From Actinomycetota bacterium (GTDB lineage Bacteria; Actinomycetota; Acidimicrobiia; Acidimicrobiales; MedAcidi-G1), in contig JACNLA010000017.1 in NCBI GenBank assembly GCA_014381745.1, forward strand, positions 5,472-69,471: DNA of 64,000 nucleotides. The letters run 5' to 3'. The position numbers and the translations under genes were made by a program. Position 1 is the first letter of the stretch. Each line of letters begins with the position of its first letter. A model generated the notes under the pieces. The model had not been told where the DNA came from and made no database searches. It saw nothing but the letters and a program-made list of their open reading frames with translations. Positions 45,838-54,205 of the stretch are shown piece by piece.

Positions 45838-46281
45838 TCAGGGTCGTGCGATCTGTTCCATCGCCTGCTCGTGGCGACGGGGCACGCTGTAGTGCCTCTC
45901 CCCGACATCCCACTCACCTGTGATGAGGTTGCCACCTGTCCTGATGATCGAGGCATTGTCAGGGAGCCGTTCAACGATCGACGTGGCGACCTGTCGGACC
46001 CGCCCGCCCCGACAGAGCAACAGGCCCCTCGTTGTTCTGGCCAGAACCCGATAATTGGTGGTGGCCGTAGCGGCCACGATCGCAGCGGCCGCACCGATTC
46101 CCATACGGGTGCTCCAGTATTCGACACCGACGACGGTCGCCAAGAACACCACGGCAACCGACACCACCACCGTGTAGGGCATCATCAGACGGTGACGAGT
46201 CCACATGAGGGCAACCGCAACCGGTTGCTCATCGGCCTGAAGAAGGCGCCCCACCGACCGAAGCAGAAAGCTGTGCCGCAT
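45838..46281 (-). CDS. Small membrane protein, PH-like domain, function unknown
   Basis: 147 residues. Two hydrophobic segments form a hairpin (about 36-53, TVVVSVAVVFLATVVGVEYW, and 60-75, MGIGAAAAIVAATATT), followed by a soluble part, YRVLARTTRGLLLCRGGRVR and SIVERLPDNASIIRTGGNLI, that looks like a bacterial pleckstrin-homology (PH-like) fold. No catalytic motif. Its first 9 nt overlap the start of the divergent protease gene. Function unknown. Confidence 0.65.
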   Translation of the reverse strand: MRHSFLLRSVGRLLQADEQPVAVALMWTRHRLMMPYTVVVSVAVVFLATVVGVEYWSTRMGIGAAAAIVAATATTNYRVLARTTRGLLLCRGGRVRQVATSIVERLPDNASIIRTGGNLITGEWDVGERHYSVPRRHEQAMEQIARP

Positions 46282-46974
46282 GGCCGCCAGCGTACGTGGG
46301 CCATCTCGTCAGCGGGCCACGTAGCGGTGCTCACCCTTGTGATGCTGCTGGCCGCCTCATGCGCAGGCTCCCCCACACCAGAGCAGCGATCCGTCACGAT
46401 CTCGACAGCAGGCTGCGGCTACGCCACGGCGGTCAACTCCTCTGGCGTGGTGGTCGACACCGGTCTGGTGCTGACGGCGGCGCACTCGGTTCGGGGATCA
46501 TCAACTATCGCCGTGACCACCACAGACGGTGGGACCTACCCTGCAACCGTGGTCGGGCTGGACATGCGCACGGATCTGGCTCTGCTTTCCGTACCCGAAC
46601 TTTCAGAACCGGCCGTGGAGGTGGGTACTGCCACAGCGGGAGACGTCGGTGAAATCGTGGGGGCATCATCGTCCGGGACGATCCCGTATCTGGTGCGCCA
46701 GGCGGTTCAAATAACAATCGACCGGATCGGCGGCCAAGGCGGCCACGAGCGCTCCGGTCATGAACTCGAGGCGGACACTCGAACGGGTGACAGCGGCGCT
46801 GGCGCATTCGATGACGACGACCGCCTCATCGGCATCGTCTTTGCCACCTCCGATGACGATTCGAACACAACGTGGATTACGGCTGGCAGCGAGGTCTCCG
46901 AGTTCCTGGCCGCCGACAGGAGCGGCCCCTGGGTCTGTGACCCCGAGAAGTCCAGGGTTGAGCCGACAGGCTGA
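46273..46974 (+). CDS. Trypsin-like serine protease lipoprotein
   Basis: About 233 residues from GTG 46273. Signal sequence with lipobox LAASC (Cys30). Catalytic triad: His71 (VLTAAHSV), Asp101 (MRTDLALL) and Ser174 (TGDSGAGA), in the correct order and spacing for a chymotrypsin-fold protease. No PDZ domain follows, so it is smaller than HtrA. It should be anchored outside the membrane. The longer upstream frame is a shadow of the divergent gene. Confidence 0.8.
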   Translation: MPHGRQRTWAISSAGHVAVLTLVMLLAASCAGSPTPEQRSVTISTAGCGYATAVNSSGVVVDTGLVLTAAHSVRGSSTIAVTTTDGGTYPATVVGLDMRTDLALLSVPELSEPAVEVGTATAGDVGEIVGASSSGTIPYLVRQAVQITIDRIGGQGGHERSGHELEADTRTGDSGAGAFDDDDRLIGIVFATSDDDSNTTWITAGSEVSEFLAADRSGPWVCDPEKSRVEPTG

Positions 46975-47034
46975 GCCTGGGCGACGCCGCCATCAACAGC
47001 AACTAGGTTCGCCATCTACGACCGAGGAGGACAA

Positions 47035-47778
47035 ATGGACCTGGGAATTGCTGGACGTACTGCGCTGGTCACCGGAGCATCCGGTGGGTTGGGGTTGGCC
47101 ACAGCTCAGGCTCTGGCGGGCGCCGGGGTACGTGTAGCCATAGTGGCCCGCTCCGTGGAGCGGCTGGCAGCCGCGTCCGAGACCATTGAGGGCGATCCGG
47201 TCAGCATCCCGGCCGATCTCAGCAGGCCAGATGAGATCGACGAGATGATCTCAGCCGCGCAGGACGCCCTCGGAGACATCGACATCCTGGTGGCCAACGC
47301 CGGCGGACCTCCCCCTGGAAACTTCGCCTCCACGGACCTCGAGGCCTACCCAGAGGCCCTTCAGCTGAACCTTCTCTCGACCGTAGCCATGTGCAAGGCC
47401 CTGGTCCCGCCGATGCAGGAGCGCGGATGGGGACGGGTGGTTGCGATCACATCGATCTCGGTCCGTCAGCCCATAGACCAACTCATCCTCTCAAATACGG
47501 CACGGGCAGGCCTGACAGCATTCCTCAAGACGACGGCCACCGAGGTGGCCCCCGACGGGGTGACCGTCAACACCGTCCAGCCCGGCCTGCATGCCACCGA
47601 CAGGCTCACCCAGCTCTACGACGACCTCGACACCGTGGCCTCACGGCTCCCGACCGGGGTGCTCGGCGACCCCGGGGACTTCGGAAGGGTCGTGGCGTTC
47701 GTCTGTTCAGAGTCGGCACGCTCGATCACCGGTGCCTCAATACCGGTCGACGGAGGCACCGCCAAGGGCCTTCAGTAG
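47035..47778 (+). CDS. Short-chain dehydrogenase/reductase
   Basis: 247 residues, classical SDR. NAD(P)-binding TGASGGLGLATAQALAGAG (about residues 12-30), NAGGPPPG, active-site Ser-x-Tyr region ITSISVRQPIDQLILSNTAR in which the usual YxxxK is not present: the position reads LILSNTARAG, so it belongs to the divergent group lacking the canonical Tyr (similar 3-oxoacyl-ACP reductase homologues exist). AGGAGG lies 6 nt before the ATG; TAGGTT at 47004-47009 is a possible -10. Redox activity is therefore uncertain. Confidence 0.85.
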   Translation: MDLGIAGRTALVTGASGGLGLATAQALAGAGVRVAIVARSVERLAAASETIEGDPVSIPADLSRPDEIDEMISAAQDALGDIDILVANAGGPPPGNFASTDLEAYPEALQLNLLSTVAMCKALVPPMQERGWGRVVAITSISVRQPIDQLILSNTARAGLTAFLKTTATEVAPDGVTVNTVQPGLHATDRLTQLYDDLDTVASRLPTGVLGDPGDFGRVVAFVCSESARSITGASIPVDGGTAKGLQ

Positions 47779-47797
47779 GTAGTAGCAGGGAGGCGGC

Positions 47798-48448
47798 TCA
47801 GCCGAAGAGGTCCGGCTGACTTTCAAGAAACTGTGCCTTGGCGGCCGCCGAAGCTGGTGACGAGGCGATCTCGGTGGCGAGGGCGAGGGTTTCCTCGATC
47901 AGGTCGTCGGCATCGACCACCCTGCTTACCAGACCGACCCTGAGCGCCTCTTCGACCCCCAATACCCGGCCGGTCAGGCAGATCTCGCGCGCCACCGGCT
48001 CCAGTACAACCGTGCGCACCAGGTCGTGTGCGGCTGGAATCCCGGCCTTCACCTGTGGCTGTCCGAAGGTTGCCTCCGTGCCGGCTATGCGCATGTCACA
48101 CATCAGGGCCAGATCCATTCCGCCCGCGACGGCCGGCCCGTGGATCGCCGCGATAATCGGCTTGGGAAAGGTGTGGACAGCATGGTGGTACACACGCGCC
48201 TCGGCAAAGAGCTCTTCGAGCGATTCGGCGGCACGAATCTCGTCCAGGTCGAAACCGGCACAGAAGGTGGAACCGTTACCGGCCAACACGACCACCCGAC
48301 ACGAATCATCGGTAGCGAGCCGGCCGAGCGTGTCTGCCAGAAGTCCACGCAACTCGGCATTGAGCGCGTTGCGACGATCGGGCCGGTCAAGGGTGAGCAG
48401 CAGAACGCCGTCGCCCTGAGCCTCGATCCGCAGCGGTCCTTCGGTCAT
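47798..48448 (-). CDS. Enoyl-CoA hydratase/isomerase family protein
   Basis: 216 residues, short for the family (usually about 260) because the C-terminal helices are reduced. Crotonase segments: LTLDRPDRRNALNAELRGLL, LAGNGSTFCAGFDLDEIRAA and AIHGPAVAGGMDLALMCDMR. It follows the TetR gene by 16 nt on the same strand and is probably in the same transcript, hence part of the regulated acyl pathway. Confidence 0.87.
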   Translation of the reverse strand: MTEGPLRIEAQGDGVLLLTLDRPDRRNALNAELRGLLADTLGRLATDDSCRVVVLAGNGSTFCAGFDLDEIRAAESLEELFAEARVYHHAVHTFPKPIIAAIHGPAVAGGMDLALMCDMRIAGTEATFGQPQVKAGIPAAHDLVRTVVLEPVAREICLTGRVLGVEEALRVGLVSRVVDADDLIEETLALATEIASSPASAAAKAQFLESQPDLFG

Positions 48449-48464
48449 CAGGGTCCTCCAGGTT

Positions 48465-49067
48465 TCAGTGCCGTGGTATCAGGCCGAGGCCAACGATGCT
48501 GTTGAACGCCTCGAGCAGGGTCTCGAGTTCTGCCGGATCCTCGCTCACCAGGCCGGTCCGTACCAGCGCCCAGCCCGACTCCTGGAGCACGGAGGCCGCC
48601 GCGTCCACGTCGATGTCATCCCTGACAGACCCCTCGGCCTTACCGCGGGTGAGGACCCCGCGTAGCAGGGACCGGATCCGGTCACGCTGAAGGTCAGAGG
48701 CCAGCTGCGCCACCTCGCCTGCAACCAGGTCCGTATCGCCGAACAGAGATGAGCGGAGCAGTTCGTCATGGCTGTAGTGGTCGATGGTCGCCTCTACAAG
48801 TGCCCGGAGCAGATCGGGTGAGGCACCCTCTGTCGACAGCGCAGTCTCGGCAGCAGCCAGGAACCGCTCAAGTGATCGCTCCACGACCGCCAGATAGATG
48901 TCCTGTTTGGACTTGAAGTGGAGGTAGACGCTGCCCTTGGCGGTGCCGGCCTCGATGGCAACGTCCTCGACGGTCGTGCGCTTGTAACCGAACCGCCTGA
49001 ACCTGGCCTCGGCAACGTCCAGGAGCCGTTCGGCTGGATCAAGGGTGGCTGTCTCCACGGCTGTCAT
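48465..49067 (-). CDS. TetR family transcriptional repressor
   Basis: About 200 residues. N-terminal HTH: LLDVAEARFRRFGYKRTTVE, DVAIEAGTAKGSVYLHFKSK, a canonical TetR DNA-binding domain; the C-terminal two-thirds is the ligand pocket. It diverges from the acyl-CoA dehydrogenase operon at 49158, and a perfect palindrome lies between them. ATG 49067 is 7 nt after TAATGT (minus strand), so it is probably leaderless. Expected to sense an acyl-CoA or acid of the pathway, as related repressors do. Confidence 0.92.
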   Translation of the reverse strand: MTAVETATLDPAERLLDVAEARFRRFGYKRTTVEDVAIEAGTAKGSVYLHFKSKQDIYLAVVERSLERFLAAAETALSTEGASPDLLRALVEATIDHYSHDELLRSSLFGDTDLVAGEVAQLASDLQRDRIRSLLRGVLTRGKAEGSVRDDIDVDAAASVLQESGWALVRTGLVSEDPAELETLLEAFNSIVGLGLIPRH

Positions 49068-49074
49068 GGACCCG

Positions 49075-49124
49075 ACATTACACAAGTTGACACCTAATGA
49101 CCAGAATACTATTCTGGTCATTAG
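49075..49124. promoter_or_regulatory. Divergent promoter with TetR-type operator
   Basis: Perfect inverted repeat 49094-49124: arms CTAATGACCAGAAT and ATTCTGGTCATTAG (14 bp), spacer ACT. On the plus strand TTGACA (49087-49092), a 17-nt spacer and TATTCT (49110-49115) form a near-ideal promoter for the operon at 49158, with the -10 inside the palindrome. On the minus strand TAATGT (49080 to 49075) serves the tetR gene. One bound repressor dimer pair would silence both. Confidence 0.85.
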
Positions 49125-49157
49125 TCAGTTAAGCCTGTTTCCGAACCGGGAGCACCC

Positions 49158-50330
49158 GTGTCCCAGAGCACTGCCACCTACCCCCGCCAACCCTCCTCCT
49201 TCCTCTCCGAGGATCACGAGACCTTCCGCCAGACGGTCGCCTCGTTCGTTGAACGCGAGATCCGCCCCAACGTGGACGCCTGGGAACGTGACGGCCAGTG
49301 CGACAGGGAGCTCTACCGGAAAGCCGGCGCCGCCGGCCTGTTGGGACTTCGCTATGACGAGGCCTACGGAGGCGCCAACCTTGACTTCATGGCCACATGC
49401 GTGCTGGCCGAAGAGCTCGCCAAGGGCGACTCAATCGGCACCGCCGTTGCGCTCATGGCCCAGTCCGAGTTCGCCCTGGCGATCCTGGCCGACGAGGCAA
49501 CCGATGCCCAGAAGGAAGCCTTTATGGCCCCAGCCATCGCCGGAGAACTGATCGGAGCCATCGGCGTGTCAGAACCGGGCGCCGGTTCCGACGTGGCCGC
49601 CATCACAACCCGAGCGCGCCGCGACGGTGGCGACTACGTCATCTCGGGCCAGAAGACGTTCATCTCCAACGGCACGAGAGCCGACTTCATCACCCTTGCG
49701 GTCCGCACCGGCGAGGCCGGCCCCAAGGGCATATCGCTGGTCATCTTCCCCACCGACACCCCCGGCTTCGAGGTAGGTCGACGCCTCGACAAGCTGGGCG
49801 CCAGGGCATCAGACACCGGCGAGCTGTTCTTTGACGAGTGCCGCATACCGGCCACCAACCTCGTGGGCGAAGAGGGCCACGGGCTGCGCTACATCCTCTC
49901 CCACTTCGGCGGTGAGCGACTCGTGATCGCCGCCTTTGCAGTCGGGATCATGGAGCGCCTCATCGAGTTGGGCCTCGACTACGCCAACGAACGAGAGGCC
50001 TTCGGCGGCCCGATCATGGGCTTCCAGACGTGGCGCCACCGCTTCGCCGAGATGGCCACCCGGCTCGAGGCCACCAGATTGCTGGCCCACCAGGCAGCCC
50101 GCCTCCTCAGCGACAAGGACCCGGCCGGCGACATCGCCGTCTCGATGGCCAAGCTGCACGCCGCAGACGCAGTGCAGTCGGTTGCAGCCGAGATCCTGCA
50201 ACTCCACGGAGGCTTTGGCCAGATGGAGGAGTCACCAATACCCCGCTACTACCGCGACGTAGCCGGATTCTCCATTGGAGCCGGCACCTCCGAGATCATG
50301 CGCGAGCTGATAGCGCGCGCCCTCGTCTAA
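49158..50330 (+). CDS. Acyl-CoA dehydrogenase, IVD/LCAD-type active site
   Basis: 390 residues, GTG start with GGGAG 5 nt upstream. Standard motifs IGVSEPGAGSDVAAITTRAR and YRDVAGFSIGAGTSEIM. At the C-terminal site where many family members have the catalytic Glu (EGTSE) it has GAGTSE; instead a Glu sits in SHFGGERLVIAAFAVG, the position used by isovaleryl-CoA and long-chain dehydrogenases. That suggests a branched or bulky substrate. First gene of the TetR-controlled operon. Confidence 0.9.
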   Translation: MSQSTATYPRQPSSFLSEDHETFRQTVASFVEREIRPNVDAWERDGQCDRELYRKAGAAGLLGLRYDEAYGGANLDFMATCVLAEELAKGDSIGTAVALMAQSEFALAILADEATDAQKEAFMAPAIAGELIGAIGVSEPGAGSDVAAITTRARRDGGDYVISGQKTFISNGTRADFITLAVRTGEAGPKGISLVIFPTDTPGFEVGRRLDKLGARASDTGELFFDECRIPATNLVGEEGHGLRYILSHFGGERLVIAAFAVGIMERLIELGLDYANEREAFGGPIMGFQTWRHRFAEMATRLEATRLLAHQAARLLSDKDPAGDIAVSMAKLHAADAVQSVAAEILQLHGGFGQMEESPIPRYYRDVAGFSIGAGTSEIMRELIARALV

Positions 50331-50351
50331 CCCCCTGAAAGGACCTGACAG

Positions 50352-51221
50352 ATGACCGAAACCGAACAGAGCCCACGAGTTGGCGCAATAGACGCCTGGA
50401 TGACCATTCCCCCTCCTGGTTCAGCCGACCGGTGGCCCTCATCGTTTTGGCACATCTTCCGCAAGTACGGGGTTGAGGACCGCTTCCAGAGAGGCTTCAC
50501 CGTCGACGAGGTCCTGGCCGAGATGGACGACGCCGGAGTCGACATCGGCGTTGCCTCCTCGTTCAAGTTCCTCGACTCGTGGGTCGTGAGCAACGACGAG
50601 AACGCCGCCTACGTGCGCGAGGCACCCGATCGCTTCATCGGGGCATTCACCGTCGACATCAGGGACCCAATGCCCGGCATGCGCGAGTTCCGACGCTGCG
50701 TGGAGGAGCTGGACTACAAGGCCTTCCGCCTCGAGCCCTTCCAGTGTGGTGACGGTAGGACCACCGCCCCACCACCCACCGACCGCATCTACTGGCCCTT
50801 CTACGTGGCCTGCTGTGAGTACGACATCCCGCTGTGCATCCAGGTCGGACACACCGGACCACTGCTGCCCTCCGAATGCGGCAGGCCCATCTACCTCGAC
50901 GAGGTGGCCCTCACCTTCCCCGAGTTGAAGATCCTCGGCACCCACGTGGGCGACCCCTGGCAGGACGAGATGCTGATCCTGGCCTGGAAGCACCCAAACG
51001 TGTACGTCGAAGCGTCGGCACGGCCGGCCAGGCACTGGACCGAGAGCGTCAAGAAGTTCTCCGGCGGCTACGGCCAGGACAAGATGATCTGGGCCACCGA
51101 CTACCCGCTGCTGCCATTCAAGCGCACCGTCGACGACGTCTACGACTGCGGCTTCTCCCCGGAGGCGACACGCAAGATCCTGCGGGACAACGCTGCGAAG
51201 GTCTTCAAGATCGATGCCTGA
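50352..51221 (+). CDS. Amidohydrolase 2 family protein
   Basis: 289 residues, TIM-barrel hydrolase/decarboxylase family (relatives of ACMSD and ring-opening hydrolases). Segments: GAIDAWMTIPPP at the N-terminus, VGHTGPLLPSE, LGTHVGDPWQDEMLILAWKH, VYVEASARPARHW and MIWATDYPLLPF. The usual N-terminal metal-binding HxH is replaced by DAW (residues 14-16), while the later His and Asp ligands are kept. It starts 21 nt after the first dehydrogenase, with AAAGGA before it. May hydrolyse a ring or remove a carboxyl group in the pathway; not provable from sequence. Confidence 0.85.
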   Translation: MTETEQSPRVGAIDAWMTIPPPGSADRWPSSFWHIFRKYGVEDRFQRGFTVDEVLAEMDDAGVDIGVASSFKFLDSWVVSNDENAAYVREAPDRFIGAFTVDIRDPMPGMREFRRCVEELDYKAFRLEPFQCGDGRTTAPPPTDRIYWPFYVACCEYDIPLCIQVGHTGPLLPSECGRPIYLDEVALTFPELKILGTHVGDPWQDEMLILAWKHPNVYVEASARPARHWTESVKKFSGGYGQDKMIWATDYPLLPFKRTVDDVYDCGFSPEATRKILRDNAAKVFKIDA

Positions 51222-52005
51222 CCTGCTCTCCCATGAGCGAGACGACCGGGGTGTCCACACCATCAGGTTCCGCCGCCCCGAGGTTCGCAACGCGCTCAAC
51301 CCGCAGGCCTTCACCGACCTGATCGAGGCCTGTGCCGCCGTTTCGGCCGACCCCGACGCCAGGGTCATGGTTCTCACAGGTGAGGGTGTTGCCTTCTCGG
51401 CAGGTGGAGACTTCGAGGCCCTCCAGGACCTGCTGGACGGTGACCGTGCAAACGCCGTGGCAGAACTGCGCCACGCCAACGAGGGCATCAAGGCAATAGC
51501 AGGACTAGCCGTGCCCACGGTCGCCGCAGTCAACGGTGACGCCTTCGGAGGCGGTGCGGCAGTCGCCCTGTCAACCGACTTCCGGATCATGAGTGACGAA
51601 GCCCGTCTGGGGTTCGTGTTCTCTCGCCTCGGGCTATCGGGAGCCGACACCGGCGCCACCTGGTGGCTGAACCGCCTGGTCGGTCCCGTCCGGGCAATGG
51701 AGATTGTCACCCTCGGTGCCGTCTACTCGGCCGACGAGGCGCTGGAGGCAGGGCTGGTCACCGAGGTGGCACCGGCCGCAACCTTCGACAAGGCCGTGGC
51801 CGACCTCGCCGACCGACTGGCCTCCCTCGCACCGCTGGCCACGCGCGGAAACAAGGTGGCACTCAACGGGATCGAGCAACGCTCGCTGGCAGAGCACCTG
51901 GATCTGGAGGCCGAGATTCAGGCCGATGCCATCTGCTCAGAGGACTTCAGCGAGGGCCTCGAGGCCACAAGATCCAAACGAACACCGTCGTTCAGGGGGA
52001 ACTGA
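51214..52005 (+). CDS. Enoyl-CoA hydratase/isomerase family protein
   Basis: 263 residues. Crotonase segments TIRFRRPEVRNALNPQAFTD, LTGEGVAFSAGGDFEALQD and VNGDAFGGGAAVALSTDFRI, then FVFSRLGLSGADTGATWWLN, a form close to PaaG-like isomerases that carry Asp instead of the two hydratase Glu. So isomerisation is as likely as hydration. Its start overlaps the amidohydrolase stop by 8 nt and its stop overlaps the next start by one base (TGATG). Confidence 0.88.
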   Translation: MPDLLSHERDDRGVHTIRFRRPEVRNALNPQAFTDLIEACAAVSADPDARVMVLTGEGVAFSAGGDFEALQDLLDGDRANAVAELRHANEGIKAIAGLAVPTVAAVNGDAFGGGAAVALSTDFRIMSDEARLGFVFSRLGLSGADTGATWWLNRLVGPVRAMEIVTLGAVYSADEALEAGLVTEVAPAATFDKAVADLADRLASLAPLATRGNKVALNGIEQRSLAEHLDLEAEIQADAICSEDFSEGLEATRSKRTPSFRGN

Positions 52006-53177
52006 TGGACGTCTACCTGTCACCAGAACAGCTGGCCATGCGAGCCGAGGTGCGTGCCTTCCTCGATGAGGAGTACCCGCTGGAGCGAATCACCCAGATG
52101 GAACGCGACGAGGAGTACCCCGATGAGTTCTACCGGTCGTGTGCCGAGCGCGGCTGGACCGGTATTCCCGTACCCGCCGAGCACGGTGGATCAGATGGCT
52201 CGGTCGTGGACCTCTGCGTCCTGGTTGAGGAGGTCGGAAAGACCTCGATCTCGCTGGCAACCCTCTACATAACCGGGACCATCTTCGGGTCACATGCTCT
52301 GCACATCTGTGGCTCCTCAGAACAGGCCCAGAAGTACCTTCCCGCGATCGTGACCGGCGACAAGCGCTTCGCCCTGTCCATGTCTGAACCCGGAGCGGGC
52401 TCTGACTTTGCCGGGATGGAGACGACAGCTGAAAAGGTCGACGGTGGCTGGCGGCTAAACGGCGTCAAGGGACCGATCTCAGGTGCCGAGCGTGCCGAGA
52501 CCATCATCACCGCTGCCCGAACCAACACCTTTCCGGACCAGCCCCGCCAGAAGGGAATAACCCTCTTCCTTGTCGAGAACCAGGTCGACAACCCGACGCC
52601 GGGCCTCTCCTTCACCCGTCGCCAGCACCTGGCAATGAAGGCCCTGATGGTCAACGACGTCACCTACGACAACGTGTTCGTGCCTGACGACGCCGTGCTC
52701 GGCGAGGTGGACGGCGGCTGGCTGAACCTATCCAAGCTGATGGACCCTGAACGCCTCGCAAACGCGGCCCAGTCGATCGGTGTCGCCCAGGCGGCTCTCG
52801 ACGACGCCGTGGAGTACGCCAACAACCGTGAACAGTACGGGGGGCCGATCGCCCGGTTCCAGGCGGTCACCCACCCACTTGCCGAGTCGCAGGCCGAGGT
52901 GGCGGCCGCCCGCCTGCTCGTCTACGCAGCCGCCCACAAGCGTGACGTGGAGGGCCCCTGCCCGATGGAGGCCTCCATGGCCAAGATGCTCGCCAACAAC
53001 GTGTCCGGCAGGGCAACTACCGCAGCCATGCAGGTGGCCGGGGCACGCGGCTGGGAAGCCGAGTCGCACTTCCTGCGACGCAACCTCGAGGTCCGCGGCT
53101 GCGAACTGGGGGGCGGAACGAGCCAGATCCAGCGCAACATCATCGCCCACCACATGGGCCTTCGGACCCGGGGCTGA
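52005..53177 (+). CDS. Acyl-CoA dehydrogenase, IVD/LCAD-type active site
   Basis: 390 residues. ALSMSEPGAGSDFAGMETTA is the FAD loop. The C-terminal site reads GCELGGGTSQIQRNI with Gly in place of the common catalytic Glu, while LSKLMDPERLANAAQSIGVA has a Glu at the isovaleryl/long-chain position (compare LDLERL in isovaleryl-CoA dehydrogenase). NREQYGGPIARFQAVTHPLA is typical. Second dehydrogenase of the operon; 2 nt before the alcohol dehydrogenase start. Confidence 0.9.
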   Translation: MDVYLSPEQLAMRAEVRAFLDEEYPLERITQMERDEEYPDEFYRSCAERGWTGIPVPAEHGGSDGSVVDLCVLVEEVGKTSISLATLYITGTIFGSHALHICGSSEQAQKYLPAIVTGDKRFALSMSEPGAGSDFAGMETTAEKVDGGWRLNGVKGPISGAERAETIITAARTNTFPDQPRQKGITLFLVENQVDNPTPGLSFTRRQHLAMKALMVNDVTYDNVFVPDDAVLGEVDGGWLNLSKLMDPERLANAAQSIGVAQAALDDAVEYANNREQYGGPIARFQAVTHPLAESQAEVAAARLLVYAAAHKRDVEGPCPMEASMAKMLANNVSGRATTAAMQVAGARGWEAESHFLRRNLEVRGCELGGGTSQIQRNIIAHHMGLRTRG

Positions 53178-53179
53178 CC

Positions 53180-54205
53180 ATGAAGGCACTGGTTCTGGGG
53201 GAACCCGGCGAGATCTCCCTCATCGAGGTTCCAGAGCCCGTTCCCGCTGACGGTGAGGTACTGATCGCCGTGGATGCTGCCGGTGTCTGTGGCACCGACC
53301 GCCACATCGTCGCCGGCGACCTTGGCGTTCCGCCCGGAACCGTTCCCGGACACGAGATCGCGGGCACGATCCTTGAAACCACACATGGCGTCGAGGGCTG
53401 GAACCCCGGCGACCGGGTGGCCGCCTTCGGACAGGTCACCTGTGGAACCTGTGCCGCGTGCACCTCAGGCAGATCCAACCGCTGCCGCCGACCCCAGATC
53501 CTCGGCATGGCAAGACAGGGCGGTTTTGCCGAACGGATCGCCCTGCCGACCACAAGCCTCGTAGCGCTCCCCGACGAGGTGCCAGACGGGATCGGCGCCA
53601 TTGCCTCGGACGCCATAGCCACCCCGTTCCACGCGCTGACCACAGTCGGGAGGCTGCAACCGGGCGAGACCGTTGTTGTCATCGGCGCAGGTGGCCTCGG
53701 TGTGCACGCCGTTCAGCTGGCCCGCCTCTGTGGTGCCGCCAGAGTGGTTGCCGTCGACCCTTCAGAGGCCGCACGCGATGCCGCCACGGCCGCTGGTGCC
53801 GACGAGACCTTCGACCCAGGGTCGACGGACGAGCCGGCGAGGGACCTCCGCAGGCTGGCCCGTGGCGCCACGCTTGTCCTGGAGTGCGTGGGAAGCTCGG
53901 AGACGGTTGAGCTCGGCCTCGCGTCCCTTGCCCCGGGCGGCCGCCTGGTGGTCGTCGGCGTCGGGCACACACAGCCGCGGTTGCCTCCGCTCGGCATGTT
54001 CATCGGTGCCGAGCTGAGCGTCCACGGCTCGTTCGGATCCACGCCCTCTGAGATTGCGACGGTTCTGAGGCTCATTTCCAGTGGCCGCCTGGATGTGTCC
54101 AGATCTGTCAGCCGCGAGGTGGCGCTGGCCGATGCGGCCGCGATCTTCTCAGAACCATTCGGACCAGCCAGGACGGTAGTCGTCCCCGAGGAGCACACAG
54201 CATGA
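53180..54205 (+). CDS. Zinc-dependent alcohol dehydrogenase (MDR family)
   Basis: 341 residues. Catalytic zinc ligands: Cys in AAGVCGTDRHIV and the HE pair in VPGHEIAGTIL; structural zinc Cys cluster GTCAACTSGRSNRC; cofactor loop VVVIGAGGLGVHAVQLARLC. A VDPSEAARDAATAAG segment with Asp after the beta strand favours NAD over NADP. It likely oxidises a hydroxy intermediate made by one of the crotonase enzymes or by the epoxide hydrolase-like enzyme of the same operon. Confidence 0.9.
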   Translation: MKALVLGEPGEISLIEVPEPVPADGEVLIAVDAAGVCGTDRHIVAGDLGVPPGTVPGHEIAGTILETTHGVEGWNPGDRVAAFGQVTCGTCAACTSGRSNRCRRPQILGMARQGGFAERIALPTTSLVALPDEVPDGIGAIASDAIATPFHALTTVGRLQPGETVVVIGAGGLGVHAVQLARLCGAARVVAVDPSEAARDAATAAGADETFDPGSTDEPARDLRRLARGATLVLECVGSSETVELGLASLAPGGRLVVVGVGHTQPRLPPLGMFIGAELSVHGSFGSTPSEIATVLRLISSGRLDVSRSVSREVALADAAAIFSEPFGPARTVVVPEEHTA

